This document shows, one piece after another, positions 29,290 to 37,473 of a stretch of 64,000 nucleotides of DNA; position 1 is the stretch's first letter; the number at the start of each line of letters is the position of its first letter. The notes beneath the pieces are model-generated. The model did no database searches. It saw only the letters and a program-made list of their open reading frames with translations, and was not told where the DNA came from. The DNA is from Anaerovorax odorimutans DSM 5092 (lineage in GTDB: Bacteria > Bacillota > Clostridia > Peptostreptococcales > Anaerovoracaceae): the NCBI RefSeq assembly GCF_000426305.1, contig NZ_AUFC01000013.1:28462-92461 (forward strand). The letters are read 5' to 3'. The translations under genes were made by a program, and so were the position numbers.

Positions 29290-29768
29290 ATTATGTGGAA
29301 AGTAACATTTTTGATTTAAAATAATTATACTTTTTCTATATAGTCATATAGAAACAATATACAAAAATAGTCACATTAGCATTTAATAAATTGTATTTTG
29401 CATTATTATAGTATTAAAAATTTACATTTGCAAATAGGGATTTTCAATTTAATTTTACTTTAAGAGATATTTTTTATTACATAGATATTTCATAAAAAGC
29501 TTGAAAATACAAATGGAAAAAGGAGTATTGCCTTTATTATACAATATCAAAATTTTAAATAATGTTATGTTATATTAAAAACTAAACTATGAGTAAATGA
29601 TAGAATTTATAAGTAAATATTTTTAAAAAAATCTTAATCAGCATGTTATTTTTTCTGTAACTTATAACTTATTAATTAAAATCTACATTATGCATATTTT
29701 TTTATTCCCTGCACCAAATGAAAGGTATTTCATAGAATAATACTGATAAAATGAAAGGAGAGAATATA
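29290..29768. other. Non-coding region upstream of cotJA
   Basis: About 480 bp of AT-rich DNA with no gene. The cotJ promoter should be near its 3' end. A CATAGAAT sequence at 29731 resembles the sigma-E -10 element (CATACAnT), but no matching -35 lies at the right distance, so I do not call it. Confidence 0.4.
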
Positions 29769-30032
29769 TTGGAAAAGAATGAATTACTAAACAATTTCTT
29801 AAACGAAGAACCTTATATTGGTATGCCAATTGAAGGACTTCGTGTTGACAGACCTGATGATATTGCTGCTTTGGCAAACAATTACTGCCCTCAGGTTGAT
29901 TCATGTCAAATAGCAATGGCTTATGTTCCTTGGCAGACGTGGAATACTGTATATAGCCCCGAGCTTGCATTAAGTCAGGGTACACTGTTCCCAGAGCTTG
30001 ACTTACCATTTTTAGGGGGAGGTAATCGTTAA
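29769..30032 (+). CDS. cotJA: Spore coat protein CotJA
   Basis: TTG start after AAAGGAG; an in-frame ATG six codons upstream overlaps the ribosome site and is less likely. The ~87-residue product has the CotJA core: IGMPIEGLRVDRP and SCQIAMAYVPWQTWNTVYSPE, with a C-terminal FPELDLPF. CotJA belongs to the coat of spores made in the mother cell, usually under sigma-E. Its stop codon directly abuts the cotJB start. Confidence 0.9.
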   Translation: MEKNELLNNFLNEEPYIGMPIEGLRVDRPDDIAALANNYCPQVDSCQIAMAYVPWQTWNTVYSPELALSQGTLFPELDLPFLGGGNR

Positions 30033-30287
30033 ATGGATTATTCTAGAATGGAAATGCTAAAAAAAATTCAGATGTTATCGTTAGTTTTACTTGATACAAA
30101 TTTATTCCTTGATACACATCCGATGGATACAGCTGCTTTGAATTTTTATGATAAATACAGAGCATTGTTGGAAAAAACAAGGGATGAATATACATCTATG
30201 TATGGACCATTAACACCAGCTTCAGTAAATACATCTGATGGATGGACTTGGATTGATAAGCCATGGCCATGGGAAATGGAGGCGTAG
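30033..30287 (+). CDS. cotJB: Spore coat protein CotJB
   Basis: The 84-residue product matches CotJB: LSLVLLDTNLFLDTHPMD near residue 15 and a Trp-rich C-terminus (DGWTWIDKPWPWE). It is the second gene of the standard cotJABC order and is intact. cotJC follows after three bases but is broken. Confidence 0.93.
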   Translation: MDYSRMEMLKKIQMLSLVLLDTNLFLDTHPMDTAALNFYDKYRALLEKTRDEYTSMYGPLTPASVNTSDGWTWIDKPWPWEMEA

Positions 30288-30290
30288 ATT

Positions 30291-30404
30291 ATGTGGATGT
30301 ATGAAAAAAAATTACAGTATCCTATTAAAATTAAAAATCCTAATCCAGCATTGGCTAAATTTATTATTACTCAGTATGGTGGTCCGGATAGCAATAAAGT
30401 ATAA
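30291..30404 (+). pseudogene. cotJC: 5' fragment of cotJC (manganese-catalase-like coat protein) split by the mobile element
   Basis: The first residues MWMYEKKLQYPIKIKNPNP and LAKFIITQYGGPD match the CotJC N-terminus. After GGPD the family sequence stops and SNKV leads to a stop codon. Normal CotJC is near 190 residues and a manganese-catalase-like ferritin-fold protein; only 37 codons remain. The next base begins the convergent recombinase gene, so the break is the element's left junction. Excision could restore the full gene. The 3' remainder is not in the window. Confidence 0.9.
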
Positions 30405-30410
30405 TTATAG
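30375..30410. other. Left attachment junction (attL) inside cotJC
   Basis: The cotJC reading frame loses family similarity right after the codons for GGPD (near 30378-30390), between there and the recombinase stop. The crossover core of a serine recombinase is short, so the exact bases cannot be set without the right end. The DNA GGTGGTCCGGATAG holds the last native codons. Confidence 0.6.
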
Positions 30411-31838
30411 GTAAATAAAGATTCTTATCTTTTCTTCTGGCCTGTAAAAGGCTATTTTCTCTACTATTTCATGTAATGTAGAGTTTTTTTCAGCTATAGA
30501 AGCATCACTGATTAATACAGCTCTGACTGATTGAATTTTCTTTTTTAATTGAGATTGGTCTATGGCAGGTTCTTTTAGTTTGGCAATTTTAGAATTTTTT
30601 ACACTAATCTCCATTTGTAATTTTCTCTTATTTTCTTCATATTCTTCTAAAGTATCTATACCAGCTAGGAAAGCTTGTTTTGCCCTATCAAGCATTTTTT
30701 CTAACACAGAGATTTCCTTTAATAGTATTTTTTTTTCTTCAGCAAAATTAGAAATACTTTTTACATTTTCAATATATACTCCGGGATCTGCTAAATGATC
30801 TAATTCTTTTAATATTGCTTTTTCAATTTTGTCTGCCCTGACATAATGGCTTGGTTTACATGTTCCGCGGGTATATTTTATACATTGAAATCCATTATTG
30901 GTGTGAGAATATGTTAAGGACGAATCACAGCTTCCGCATTTTAAAATTCCGGATAGATAATGTTTTTTAGTTTCAGCAGGTCTTTCACCTACTTTCCTGC
31001 GAGCTTTATCAGCTTTCAATTTTTCATTAACTTTTTTAAAAAGCTCTTCATTAATTATTGGTTTATGATCTGATTTTTTTATAATGGTATTTGGATTATC
31101 ATAAATACGTTTACCAACGGTTTTACCGGTAGGGGTCCATCTTACATATCCTATATAGATTGGGTTATTTAACATATACTCTACAGTTCTGTTTTCAAAT
31201 TTATTTCCTCTTTTAGTCTTGATACCGAAAGAATTTAATTTACTGGCTATAGTAAAACAGCCTATTCCTGATAAATATTGTTCAAAAGCATAGCGAACAT
31301 ACTTTGCTTCTTCTTCATTAATTTCAAGAGGTTTATCTGTTAATTTTTTATAGCCAAAAGGAGGAGCACTTTGAAATTCACCACGGCTTGCTTTTTCTGT
31401 CATACCCTTTTTTACTTCTTCAGCTAGATTGATACTGTAATATTCGTCCATTGCTTCAATAAGAGCTTCAATGAGTACTGACATTTTATCATCACCAATA
31501 TTTTCAGTGATGGAAATCACGTCGATCCCAAGTTGTTTTCTCAGCATGGATTTATACACTATACTATCTTCACGATTTCTTGCAAATCTTGAAAATTTCC
31601 ACAAAAGAATTACATCAAAAGGTTTTGGTTTAGTCTTAGCTATTCCAATCATTTTATTGAAGCTTATTCTTTTTTTTGTAGCTTTACCGCTAATACCTTC
31701 GTCAATATAGATATGATTATCTTGAATTATCATATCATTTTTCTTAGCATATTCTTTTATTGCCTTTAATTGAGCATCCGGTGAGTACTCGGTTTGATCG
31801 TCTGTTGAAACACGTATGTATACAGCTGCAGCTTTCAT
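30405..31838 (-). CDS. Large serine recombinase (integrase)
   Basis: The 477-residue protein has an N-terminal resolvase domain with catalytic Ser in YIRVSTDDQ (about residue 10) and the KFSRFARN arginine region, a recombinase domain (about 150-260), a zinc ribbon (CGSCDSSL near 302 and later Cys residues) and a coiled-coil motif near 370-425. This class integrates and, with a directionality factor, excises DNA. Its stop lies one base from the cotJC fragment, as expected for an integrase next to its att site. It follows the repressor gene by 18 bp, so both likely share the leftward promoter. Confidence 0.93.
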   Translation of the reverse strand: MKAAAVYIRVSTDDQTEYSPDAQLKAIKEYAKKNDMIIQDNHIYIDEGISGKATKKRISFNKMIGIAKTKPKPFDVILLWKFSRFARNREDSIVYKSMLRKQLGIDVISITENIGDDKMSVLIEALIEAMDEYYSINLAEEVKKGMTEKASRGEFQSAPPFGYKKLTDKPLEINEEEAKYVRYAFEQYLSGIGCFTIASKLNSFGIKTKRGNKFENRTVEYMLNNPIYIGYVRWTPTGKTVGKRIYDNPNTIIKKSDHKPIINEELFKKVNEKLKADKARRKVGERPAETKKHYLSGILKCGSCDSSLTYSHTNNGFQCIKYTRGTCKPSHYVRADKIEKAILKELDHLADPGVYIENVKSISNFAEEKKILLKEISVLEKMLDRAKQAFLAGIDTLEEYEENKRKLQMEISVKNSKIAKLKEPAIDQSQLKKKIQSVRAVLISDASIAEKNSTLHEIVEKIAFYRPEEKIRIFIYL

Positions 31839-31856
31839 ATATATACCTCTTTTTTA

Positions 31857-32495
31857 TTAAAAATCTCTGCGTAGTCTTTTTACAACACCTAGTATTTTAA
31901 TATCCTTTGAAGGGTAGGTTTTTGGCTGCCATTCAGGATTTCTTGGTTTTAAAGTAATATAATCGCCATCTTTTATAACTGTTTTTAAAGTAGCATTATC
32001 ATATCCATTTATGAAGACAATACAGTCTTGATTATTTTCACAGTCATTTTGCAGCTTGATTATAACTATATCTCCGTCTTCGTATTTGGGATACATACTA
32101 TTGCCGGCGATTTTTAGTGCGATATATTCGTTACCTTCTGATACCCAATTTTTTGGTATTGTTTCTTTATCAATTGCATTTTGTAATGATTTTATATGGG
32201 TATTCGCTGGAATTTTATCATAAATATCAATTGTTACAGTCTCTTCTTCTGCATTAGTTAGATATTTTGGTACCTCATACCCCATTAGCCATGTTGGGTT
32301 TACATGAAAATATCTGGCAAGAGCTTCTATTGTAGTAATTTTAGGAGACATAGCTCCGGTTACATATCGGGATATTGTAGCACCGGAAAGATGTACAACA
32401 TCACCTAAGGATCTGGATGTCTCGTTATTTAAATCCATTAATTCTTTTAAACGGTTTTGAAATTTCATTTTATGAAAATTAGTATTTGTAACCAT
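31857..32495 (-). CDS. CI/LexA-type phage repressor (HTH-XRE plus S24 peptidase)
   Basis: The chosen start is the ATG giving MVTNTNFHKM, with AGAGGTG just upstream; the longer frame adds 32 residues over the promoter. The 212-residue protein has an XRE helix-turn-helix (about residues 20-75, GATISRYVTG) and a C-terminal S24 domain with catalytic Ser in AGNSMYP and Lys in ATLKT. Such repressors cleave themselves when RecA is activated by DNA damage, which would induce the element. It faces the Cro-like gene across a shared operator region. Confidence 0.9.
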   Translation of the reverse strand: MVTNTNFHKMKFQNRLKELMDLNNETSRSLGDVVHLSGATISRYVTGAMSPKITTIEALARYFHVNPTWLMGYEVPKYLTNAEEETVTIDIYDKIPANTHIKSLQNAIDKETIPKNWVSEGNEYIALKIAGNSMYPKYEDGDIVIIKLQNDCENNQDCIVFINGYDNATLKTVIKDGDYITLKPRNPEWQPKTYPSKDIKILGVVKRLRRDF

Positions 32496-32514
32496 TAAAT
32501 CACCTCTTGAAATT

Positions 32515-32543
32515 ATTATAATATATTGCGTTACGACTTGCAA
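32515..32543 (-). promoter_or_regulatory. Leftward promoter for repressor and recombinase
   Basis: On the minus strand TTGCAA (32538-32543) and TATAAT (32515-32520) are separated by 17 bp. The repressor start lies 20 bp past the -10. A TTGCGTTACG operator-like sequence overlaps the spacer and -35, so the repressor may regulate itself. Confidence 0.75.
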
Positions 32544-32636
32544 TAACAATACAAAAAAATATGAAAATATTGTTGCGTTACGTATTGACAAAGGAAATTT
32601 TAAGTAATATTATGTTTATGATACGAAACGTAACAA
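32526..32636. promoter_or_regulatory. Repressor/Cro operator cluster
   Basis: Three related sites lie between the divergent genes: TTGCGTTACGACTTGCAA (32526-32543), TTGCGTTACGTATTGACA (32573-32590) and, on the minus strand, GTTACGTTTCGTATC (32619-32633). A fourth similar site, GATACGAAACGCAAC, lies at the end of the Cro-like gene near 32901. The shared core is GTTNCG with an imperfect dyad. They cover the -35 boxes of both promoters. Confidence 0.6.
32585..32613 (+). promoter_or_regulatory. Rightward early promoter
   Basis: TTGACA (32585-32590) and TATTAT (32608-32613) are separated by 17 bp. An operator-like site overlaps the -35. It would drive the Cro-like gene and the replication genes. 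Confidence 0.8.
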
Positions 32637-32679
32637 GATGCAAAATAACACAACATAATAAATTAGGAGGTATTACATA

Positions 32680-32928
32680 ATGAAAATGAGATTGTATCCT
32701 GAATTAAAGGCGTTAAAAGGTAAAATAAGAGAGGAAGGAGAATCATACAGAAGTCTTTCTATTAAAATTCCAATGGGGAGTAATACTTTATCGGATAAAA
32801 TAAATGGTTTTGCTTTATTTAATTCTGATGAGATATACAGGGTTTCTGAACTGTTAAATATTCAACCTGAAGAAATTATAAGATATTTTTTTCCTAGCAT
32901 GATACGAAACGCAACTAAAATAAGCTGA
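32680..32928 (+). CDS. Cro-like DNA-binding protein
   Basis: The 82-residue product has an HTH region (YRSLSIKIPMGSNTLSDKINGF, seen near residues 23-45) followed by NSDEIYRVSELLNI, a form common in Firmicutes phage Cro/antirepressor-type proteins. It starts after AGGAGG and is transcribed away from the repressor. It would compete for the operators and favour induction. Confidence 0.72.
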   Translation: MKMRLYPELKALKGKIREEGESYRSLSIKIPMGSNTLSDKINGFALFNSDEIYRVSELLNIQPEEIIRYFFPSMIRNATKIS

Positions 32929-32998
32929 AAATAGAAATAAAAATAGAATATAAGCAAGCTATTAAAACATACGATCTAATGAAAGGAGTGCGAAGGGT

Positions 32999-33184
32999 AT
33001 GGCAAAGAGGAAAGAGATAACCGCAGAAGTAATAATAGTTGGCTTTGAAGATGGAAAAAGAATAGAAAGAAACTGGGATGACATACCTGAAGAAGAGCAA
33101 AAAGTAATATCTAAAAATATTACAGAGCGTTTTATGGCTGCGGCAGGTTATCGTCCGGCAACAAAAGAAGAAATAAGAACATAA
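32999..33184 (+). CDS. Small phage early protein of unknown function
   Basis: The 61-residue acidic/basic mixed protein starts after AAAGGAG (13 bp before ATG) and has no recognised domain. Its place between the Cro-like gene and replication genes is where many phages carry excision factors or small regulators. A recombination directionality factor for the serine recombinase is possible, with no direct support. Confidence 0.5.
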   Translation: MAKRKEITAEVIIVGFEDGKRIERNWDDIPEEEQKVISKNITERFMAAAGYRPATKEEIRT

Positions 33185-33270
33185 GCCATATATAAATATT
33201 AATTTATTAGCTTTGCTTAAAATTTCAGTAATATTAGTAAGAAAATATTAAGAGAGCATAAGGTGGTGCA

Positions 33271-33990
33271 ATGCTTTTAGAAAAAGGATTTATAAAGGTT
33301 TGGAGATCATTAATTAAATGGGAATGGTACTCTGATATAAATACTACAAGATTGTTTATTCATCTTCTATTAACTGTTAATTATGAGACTTCTAAATGGC
33401 AAGGAAATGTTATAAAAAGAGGGGAAAGAATAACTACCATTGCTAATTTATCACAAGAAACAGGTTTAACACAAAAGCAAATCAGAGGTAGTTTGGACAA
33501 GCTAAAAAAGACAGGAGAAATAACAAGTAAAGGGACAAACAAGTTTACTTTAATAACTGTTGAAAATTACAGTCGTTATCAGGATGTATATGAACAGGAT
33601 GGCGAGCAAAAGGCAAACAAAAGCAAAAGAAAAGGCCAGCAAGGGTTTAATCAAAGGCAACAAATAAAGAAAGAAAAAGAAATAAAAAAAGATAGAGAAG
33701 AGATGTATAACAATTTAGATAAAAGACTTCGAAAGCCATTAAATGATTTTATTGAAATGAGAGAAGATATAAAAAAACCTTTGAATGACAGAGCTATTCA
33801 AATGATATTAGATAAATTGCATACCTTATCTAATGGTGATATTAACACTTCGGTTAAAATCTTGCAACAATCAACAATTAATTGTTGGCAGGGAATATTT
33901 CCAATAAAGGAGGAATCAAAAAAAGAAAAAGATGGACAAGCAGATAATGACAAAGGACTTATTTATGACTATAACAAGTTCTTTGATTGA
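33271..33990 (+). CDS. Phage replisome organizer (DnaD-like)
   Basis: The 239-residue protein has an N-terminal winged-helix region (about residues 1-105, KGFIKVWRSLIKWEWYSD and TGLTQKQIRGSLDKLKKTGEI), typical of phage replication organizers, then a Lys/Glu-rich linker and a helical region (about 150-215) that may be the DnaD C-terminal-type part. These proteins bind the phage origin and recruit the helicase loader encoded next, which overlaps by 59 bp. Confidence 0.78.
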   Translation: MLLEKGFIKVWRSLIKWEWYSDINTTRLFIHLLLTVNYETSKWQGNVIKRGERITTIANLSQETGLTQKQIRGSLDKLKKTGEITSKGTNKFTLITVENYSRYQDVYEQDGEQKANKSKRKGQQGFNQRQQIKKEKEIKKDREEMYNNLDKRLRKPLNDFIEMREDIKKPLNDRAIQMILDKLHTLSNGDINTSVKILQQSTINCWQGIFPIKEESKKEKDGQADNDKGLIYDYNKFFD

Positions 33991-34699
33991 AAAAAGGGAT
34001 AAAAAAGAAATAACACAAAATGAATTTAAAGAAACATATGAAAAACTGAGAAAAGAACGGGATAAAGAAGAACTTTTAGAAATGGAAATAGAATGGAAGG
34101 CTGAACGTTTAAAACGATTGTTAAAAAACAGCGATTTAGGAAGTAGATTTCAAACAAGAACTTTTAAGAATTTTAAAACAGACAAGCATAATGAGAGTAT
34201 TTATGAAAAGTGTTTTCAATTTGCCAAGCATTTTGAAGAAATAAAAACTACTGGAAAGGGTCTTTTATTCATTGGAAACGTAGGAACAGGAAAAACACAT
34301 TTAGCAGCTGCAATTGCAAATTACATAATAAAAGAATATATATTACTCGTTAAATTTGGAAGTGTTACTTCACTATTAAACGAAATTAAAAATACTTATG
34401 AGAGTAGTTCTGAAGAAACAGAACTGCAAGTAATAAAAGAATTATCAAATGTAGATCTATTGGTAATTGATGATCTAGGTAAAGAAAAAGCAAGTGAATG
34501 GAGTAATAGTGTCATCTATACGATTATAAACAACAGATACGAGGGATATAAGCCTTTAATTGTAACTACAAATTTAAAAATAGAGGAGTTAGAAAAAAAA
34601 TTAGGTGAAGCTGTAGTTTCTAGGCTGATAGAAATGTGTGATGGCATAAAAATGGATGGAATAGATTACAGGAAAGTCAAATTAATAAAGGAAGTATAA
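33932..34699 (+). CDS. DnaC-like helicase loader ATPase
   Basis: The 255-residue AAA+ protein has Walker A GNVGTGKTH (about residue 113), Walker B LLVIDDLG and sensor motif VTTNLK. It loads replicative helicase at a phage origin. The first ATG overlaps the preceding gene by 59 bp, and a later in-frame ATG at residue 12 is possible. Its retention in a headless element suggests the excised DNA can still replicate, which would raise tailocin gene dosage. Confidence 0.87.
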   Translation: MDKQIMTKDLFMTITSSLIEKRDKKEITQNEFKETYEKLRKERDKEELLEMEIEWKAERLKRLLKNSDLGSRFQTRTFKNFKTDKHNESIYEKCFQFAKHFEEIKTTGKGLLFIGNVGTGKTHLAAAIANYIIKEYILLVKFGSVTSLLNEIKNTYESSSEETELQVIKELSNVDLLVIDDLGKEKASEWSNSVIYTIINNRYEGYKPLIVTTNLKIEELEKKLGEAVVSRLIEMCDGIKMDGIDYRKVKLIKEV

Positions 34700-34734
34700 G
34701 TATTACTACTAATGTTGGATTGGAGTGATTTTTA

Positions 34735-35157
34735 ATGATTAGCAAAACATATCAAGATTTAAAAAATGAAATTGATATATATAAAACTAGAATTAGACAA
34801 TTGAAAGCAGAAAAAAAATGGTTACTGACAAAAGTTGGATTACCTTCTGGATATAAAGGAAGCTATTTTGATATTGCAGGAATTAAATCTTCTAAATCGT
34901 TTTTATCTATAGAAGAAATCTATTTAAGAGTGCAGCAAATAGATCAATTAATACAAGAACTTAATTTTATGGTGAATATATTGCAATCTCAATTAAAGGA
35001 AATAAATGAAATGTTATATAAGCTTGAGGGAAGAGCATATAAAATATATTACCTTTACAAATGTAAGAATAAAAGTTTTATAGATATTGGAGAACAATTA
35101 GGTTTATCAGCTAAACAAGTAGGTAGGATATATAAGGAAATCGTAAATGATAATTAG
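34735..35157 (+). CDS. Sigma-70 region 4-like late transcription regulator
   Basis: The 140-residue protein has a helical, probably coiled-coil N-terminal half and a C-terminal HTH (SFIDIGEQLGLSAKQVGRIYKEI) like sigma region 4 or ArpU/DUF1492 regulators of Gram-positive phages. Such proteins switch on late genes. It lies directly before a strong promoter-like site that leads into the tail genes, so it is the best candidate activator of the tailocin. Confidence 0.7.
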   Translation: MISKTYQDLKNEIDIYKTRIRQLKAEKKWLLTKVGLPSGYKGSYFDIAGIKSSKSFLSIEEIYLRVQQIDQLIQELNFMVNILQSQLKEINEMLYKLEGRAYKIYYLYKCKNKSFIDIGEQLGLSAKQVGRIYKEIVNDN

Positions 35158-35195
35158 GTTATAATTATTATTTATAAAATTTTTAAAAAATGTCC

Positions 35196-35224
35196 TTGCA
35201 ATGTCTCGGTAAGTAGTGTATTAT
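35196..35224 (+). promoter_or_regulatory. Candidate late promoter for the tail genes
   Basis: TTGCAA (35196-35201) and TATTAT (35219-35224) have 17-bp spacing and TG just before the -10 box. Two GTC triplets flank the -35 (TGTCCTTGCAATGTC). This is the position of the late promoter in related phages, between the regulator and the structural genes. Confidence 0.65.
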
Positions 35225-35254
35225 GATATTGTCAATAAATATAAAAAATTTAAA

Positions 35255-35282
35255 GGCTGCTGGATTACCAGCAGTCTTTTTG
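35255..35282 (+). terminator. Terminator or leader hairpin just after the late promoter
   Basis: A 9-bp stem (GGCTGCTGG / CCAGCAGTC, one G-U pair) and six T residues lie 30 bp past the -10. As placed, it would stop transcripts from the late promoter unless read-through is regulated. Confidence 0.75.
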
Positions 35283-35288
35283 TGTTTC

Positions 35289-35335
35289 AAAAAAACTATG
35301 ATTTAATTAATAAACAGTTAAATTATAGTTTTTTT
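35289..35335 (+). terminator. Second long hairpin before the tail genes
   Basis: An 18-bp arm pair (AAAAAAACTATGATTTAA / TTAAATTATAGTTTTTTT, one G-U pair) with an 11-base loop ends in a T run. It may be bidirectional. Confidence 0.65.
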
Positions 35336-35391
35336 ATTTACTGACATTTAGTTTAGAAAGGGTTATAGGTTACCTTTATCAACCTAAATAA

Positions 35392-35463
35392 ATATATAAG
35401 GAGCTAGAGTTCGATGATTATTCTTTAAATGCAATTTATAAAAAATTAGGAGTTGATAAATAG
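35392..35463 (+). pseudogene. 24-codon gene-end scar upstream of the first tail gene
   Basis: A frame without a start codon reads IYKELEFDDYSLNAIYKKLG-VDK and stops 24 bp before the tail-terminator gene. It looks like the C-terminal end of a lost gene. In intact relatives head and connector genes occupy this place, so it may be the edge of a head-module deletion. Family assignment is not possible from so short a piece. Confidence 0.35.
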
Positions 35464-35487
35464 GGATTGATTATGGGAAGTGATTAA

Positions 35488-35916
35488 ATGGTTACATATA
35501 GGCAGATTATAAATGCAATTAATTTAAAAATTAAAACTAAATTTTCTAATGTTACAATTCAGTCTAAAGAGAATAACGAAGAATTAGAAAGACCTTTTTT
35601 TAAAATCAACTTTAAAAAAATAAAAACAAGTAATTTTATGAATACGTCAATAAACAGGGATTTAAAAGTAATGGTATATTATTATCCTCAAAATAAAGAA
35701 GATTACTTGATGGAATTTGCAGATATGCAGCAGCAACTGGAAGAGTTATTTTTAAAGGATAATGTTATTAAAATTGATTCTGGAACAAGTATCGAAGTAT
35801 ATGAAACAGAAATAGAAGTTATAGATGGAATTTTACAATTTCTTATAAGTATGGAGTTATCAGAAGAGCTTAATAATGTTGAGGAAATAAGTATGATGGA
35901 AGATTTAAATTTATAA
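35488..35916 (+). CDS. Tail terminator-like protein, module A
   Basis: The 142-residue product has the size, position (just before the sheath) and alpha/beta pattern of phage tail-completion or tail-terminator proteins of the DUF6838/Gp37 type. The paralogue at 51087 has the same place in module B and shares a V-Y-hydrophobic strand pattern with a conserved FxIxF region. It would cap the tube end, which matters for a tail without a head. Confidence 0.6.
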   Translation: MVTYRQIINAINLKIKTKFSNVTIQSKENNEELERPFFKINFKKIKTSNFMNTSINRDLKVMVYYYPQNKEDYLMEFADMQQQLEELFLKDNVIKIDSGTSIEVYETEIEVIDGILQFLISMELSEELNNVEEISMMEDLNL

Positions 35917-35943
35917 TTATAAAATAGAAAGAGAGGAAAAAAT

Positions 35944-37023
35944 ATGGCAAATATAGGTTTACCTAATATCAGTGTGGTATTTACAGGATTAGGTGTAAGT
36001 GCAATTCAAAGAGGAGAAAGAGGAGTAGCTTGTATCGTAATAAAAGATGATACAGATACTTCATTTACTTTTGCAGAATACACAGGAAGTGATAATTTAA
36101 CAAGCCAAGAAACAGCAAAATATACAGCTAAAAATGTTAGCTATATAAAGGATTGTTTATTGGGCGGAGTTAGTAAGGTTATTGTAGCGAGAATGGGGAC
36201 TACAGGAGTTTTAACTGATTTACTTTCACTTATTAAAAATAAGAATTTTGATTGGATTGGAATCGCAGAAGGAACAGAAGTAGATCATTCAGAATTAGCA
36301 TCTTTTATTAAATCTAATAGTAATAAGAAATACAAAGGTGTAGTTTATAAGAATAATGCTGATGATGCGCATATAGTTAATTTTACTAATGATAAGGTTA
36401 CTTATACAGATGACAGAGGTGAGGTAACAGGTGAAAAATATATTCCAAGATTAGTTGGTGCATTAGCCGGATTACCATTGACTAGAAGTGCTATTTCATA
36501 TACATTTACAGATTTATTGAATGTAGCTGAACCTGCTGACTTAGAAGCTTCAGTAAATAATGGTGAATTTGTTCTTTCAAATGATGAGAATGGTGTAAAA
36601 GTAGTTAGAGGTATAAACAGTTTAACTACAACAGGTGAAGGTATCACAGATGATTTTAAATATATATTGATTATTGAAACTCAGGACTTAATATATAAAG
36701 ATATTGTTAGTACTTGGGCCAATAATTATAAAGGAAAATATAAAAACAGCTCTGACAATCAGTATTTACTTATTGGTGCTATCAATAGCTATTTCAAGGA
36801 GTTAGAAAAAGAAGGATTACTAGATGATGATTACGATAATAATGCGTATATTGATGTAGAGGCTCAAAGGTTAGCTAATATTGTGATATATGGAGAAGAT
36901 GAAGTATCAAGCTGGGATAGTGATAAGGTAATCAGTATGACCGTTGGAACACAAGTGTTTTTAGGCTCTAATATAAAAATCTTGAATGCTATGGAAGATT
37001 TCAGCATTGCAATTACAATTTAG
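35944..37023 (+). CDS. xkdK: Contractile tail sheath protein, module A
   Basis: The 359-residue protein matches PBSX XkdK-type tail sheaths: an early GVSAIQRGERGVACIVIKD, an Ala/Gly-rich PRLVGALAGLPLTRS region and the conserved C-terminal part ending VFLGSNIKILNAMEDFSI. The sheath contracts and drives the tube through the target envelope. It is clearly distinct in sequence from the sheath of module B. Confidence 0.9.
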   Translation: MANIGLPNISVVFTGLGVSAIQRGERGVACIVIKDDTDTSFTFAEYTGSDNLTSQETAKYTAKNVSYIKDCLLGGVSKVIVARMGTTGVLTDLLSLIKNKNFDWIGIAEGTEVDHSELASFIKSNSNKKYKGVVYKNNADDAHIVNFTNDKVTYTDDRGEVTGEKYIPRLVGALAGLPLTRSAISYTFTDLLNVAEPADLEASVNNGEFVLSNDENGVKVVRGINSLTTTGEGITDDFKYILIIETQDLIYKDIVSTWANNYKGKYKNSSDNQYLLIGAINSYFKELEKEGLLDDDYDNNAYIDVEAQRLANIVIYGEDEVSSWDSDKVISMTVGTQVFLGSNIKILNAMEDFSIAITI

Positions 37024-37040
37024 AAAGGTAGGAAAAAATA

Positions 37041-37457
37041 ATGACAACAGGTAATAAATATTGGAATGGATCGAACGGTAAAATTTGGGTTAATGATACT
37101 ATGTGGGATGATGTTTCTAGTTTTCAAGCAAAGGTGGAAATGACATTTGAAGAAGTACCCAATGGTCTGAAAACAGCACAAGTTTTGATGGGGTATAAAA
37201 TTTCCGGTTCTATTAAGATGAGGAAGACTGACAGCAAGATTTTGAAGTTGGTTGCAGATGATTATAAAAATGGTATCATTACAGATATTAAAATAGTAGG
37301 TAAAGCAATGAATTTAAGCACAGGAAAAGTTGAAAGAATTGCATATACAGGAGTTACATTTGACGAAATTCAGCTAAATCAATTTGAAGAAAAGAAAATC
37401 GTAGAAAATGAAATTAATTTTAAAGCTGAAGATTTTGAGATATTACAAACAGCATAA
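37041..37457 (+). CDS. xkdM: Tail tube protein, module A
   Basis: The 138-residue product follows the sheath by 17 bp, the usual order, and has the XkdM-type core (GKIWVNDTMWDDVSSFQAKVEM near the start and GYKISGSIKMRKTDSK near residue 55). It forms the inner tube inside the sheath. The module B tube gene at 52561 is its paralogue. Confidence 0.87.
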   Translation: MTTGNKYWNGSNGKIWVNDTMWDDVSSFQAKVEMTFEEVPNGLKTAQVLMGYKISGSIKMRKTDSKILKLVADDYKNGIITDIKIVGKAMNLSTGKVERIAYTGVTFDEIQLNQFEEKKIVENEINFKAEDFEILQTA

Positions 37458-37473
37458 AAAATGAGGTAAAATT

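Noticed and set aside
29692..29738. Sigma-E promoter for cotJA
   Set aside because: GCATATT and CATAGAAT resemble the -35 and -10 elements, but they are 32 bp apart, far more than the 13-15 bp needed.
31857..32591. Longer repressor starting at 32591
   Set aside because: The extra 32 residues would be encoded over the leftward promoter, and AGAGGTG sits just before the shorter start.
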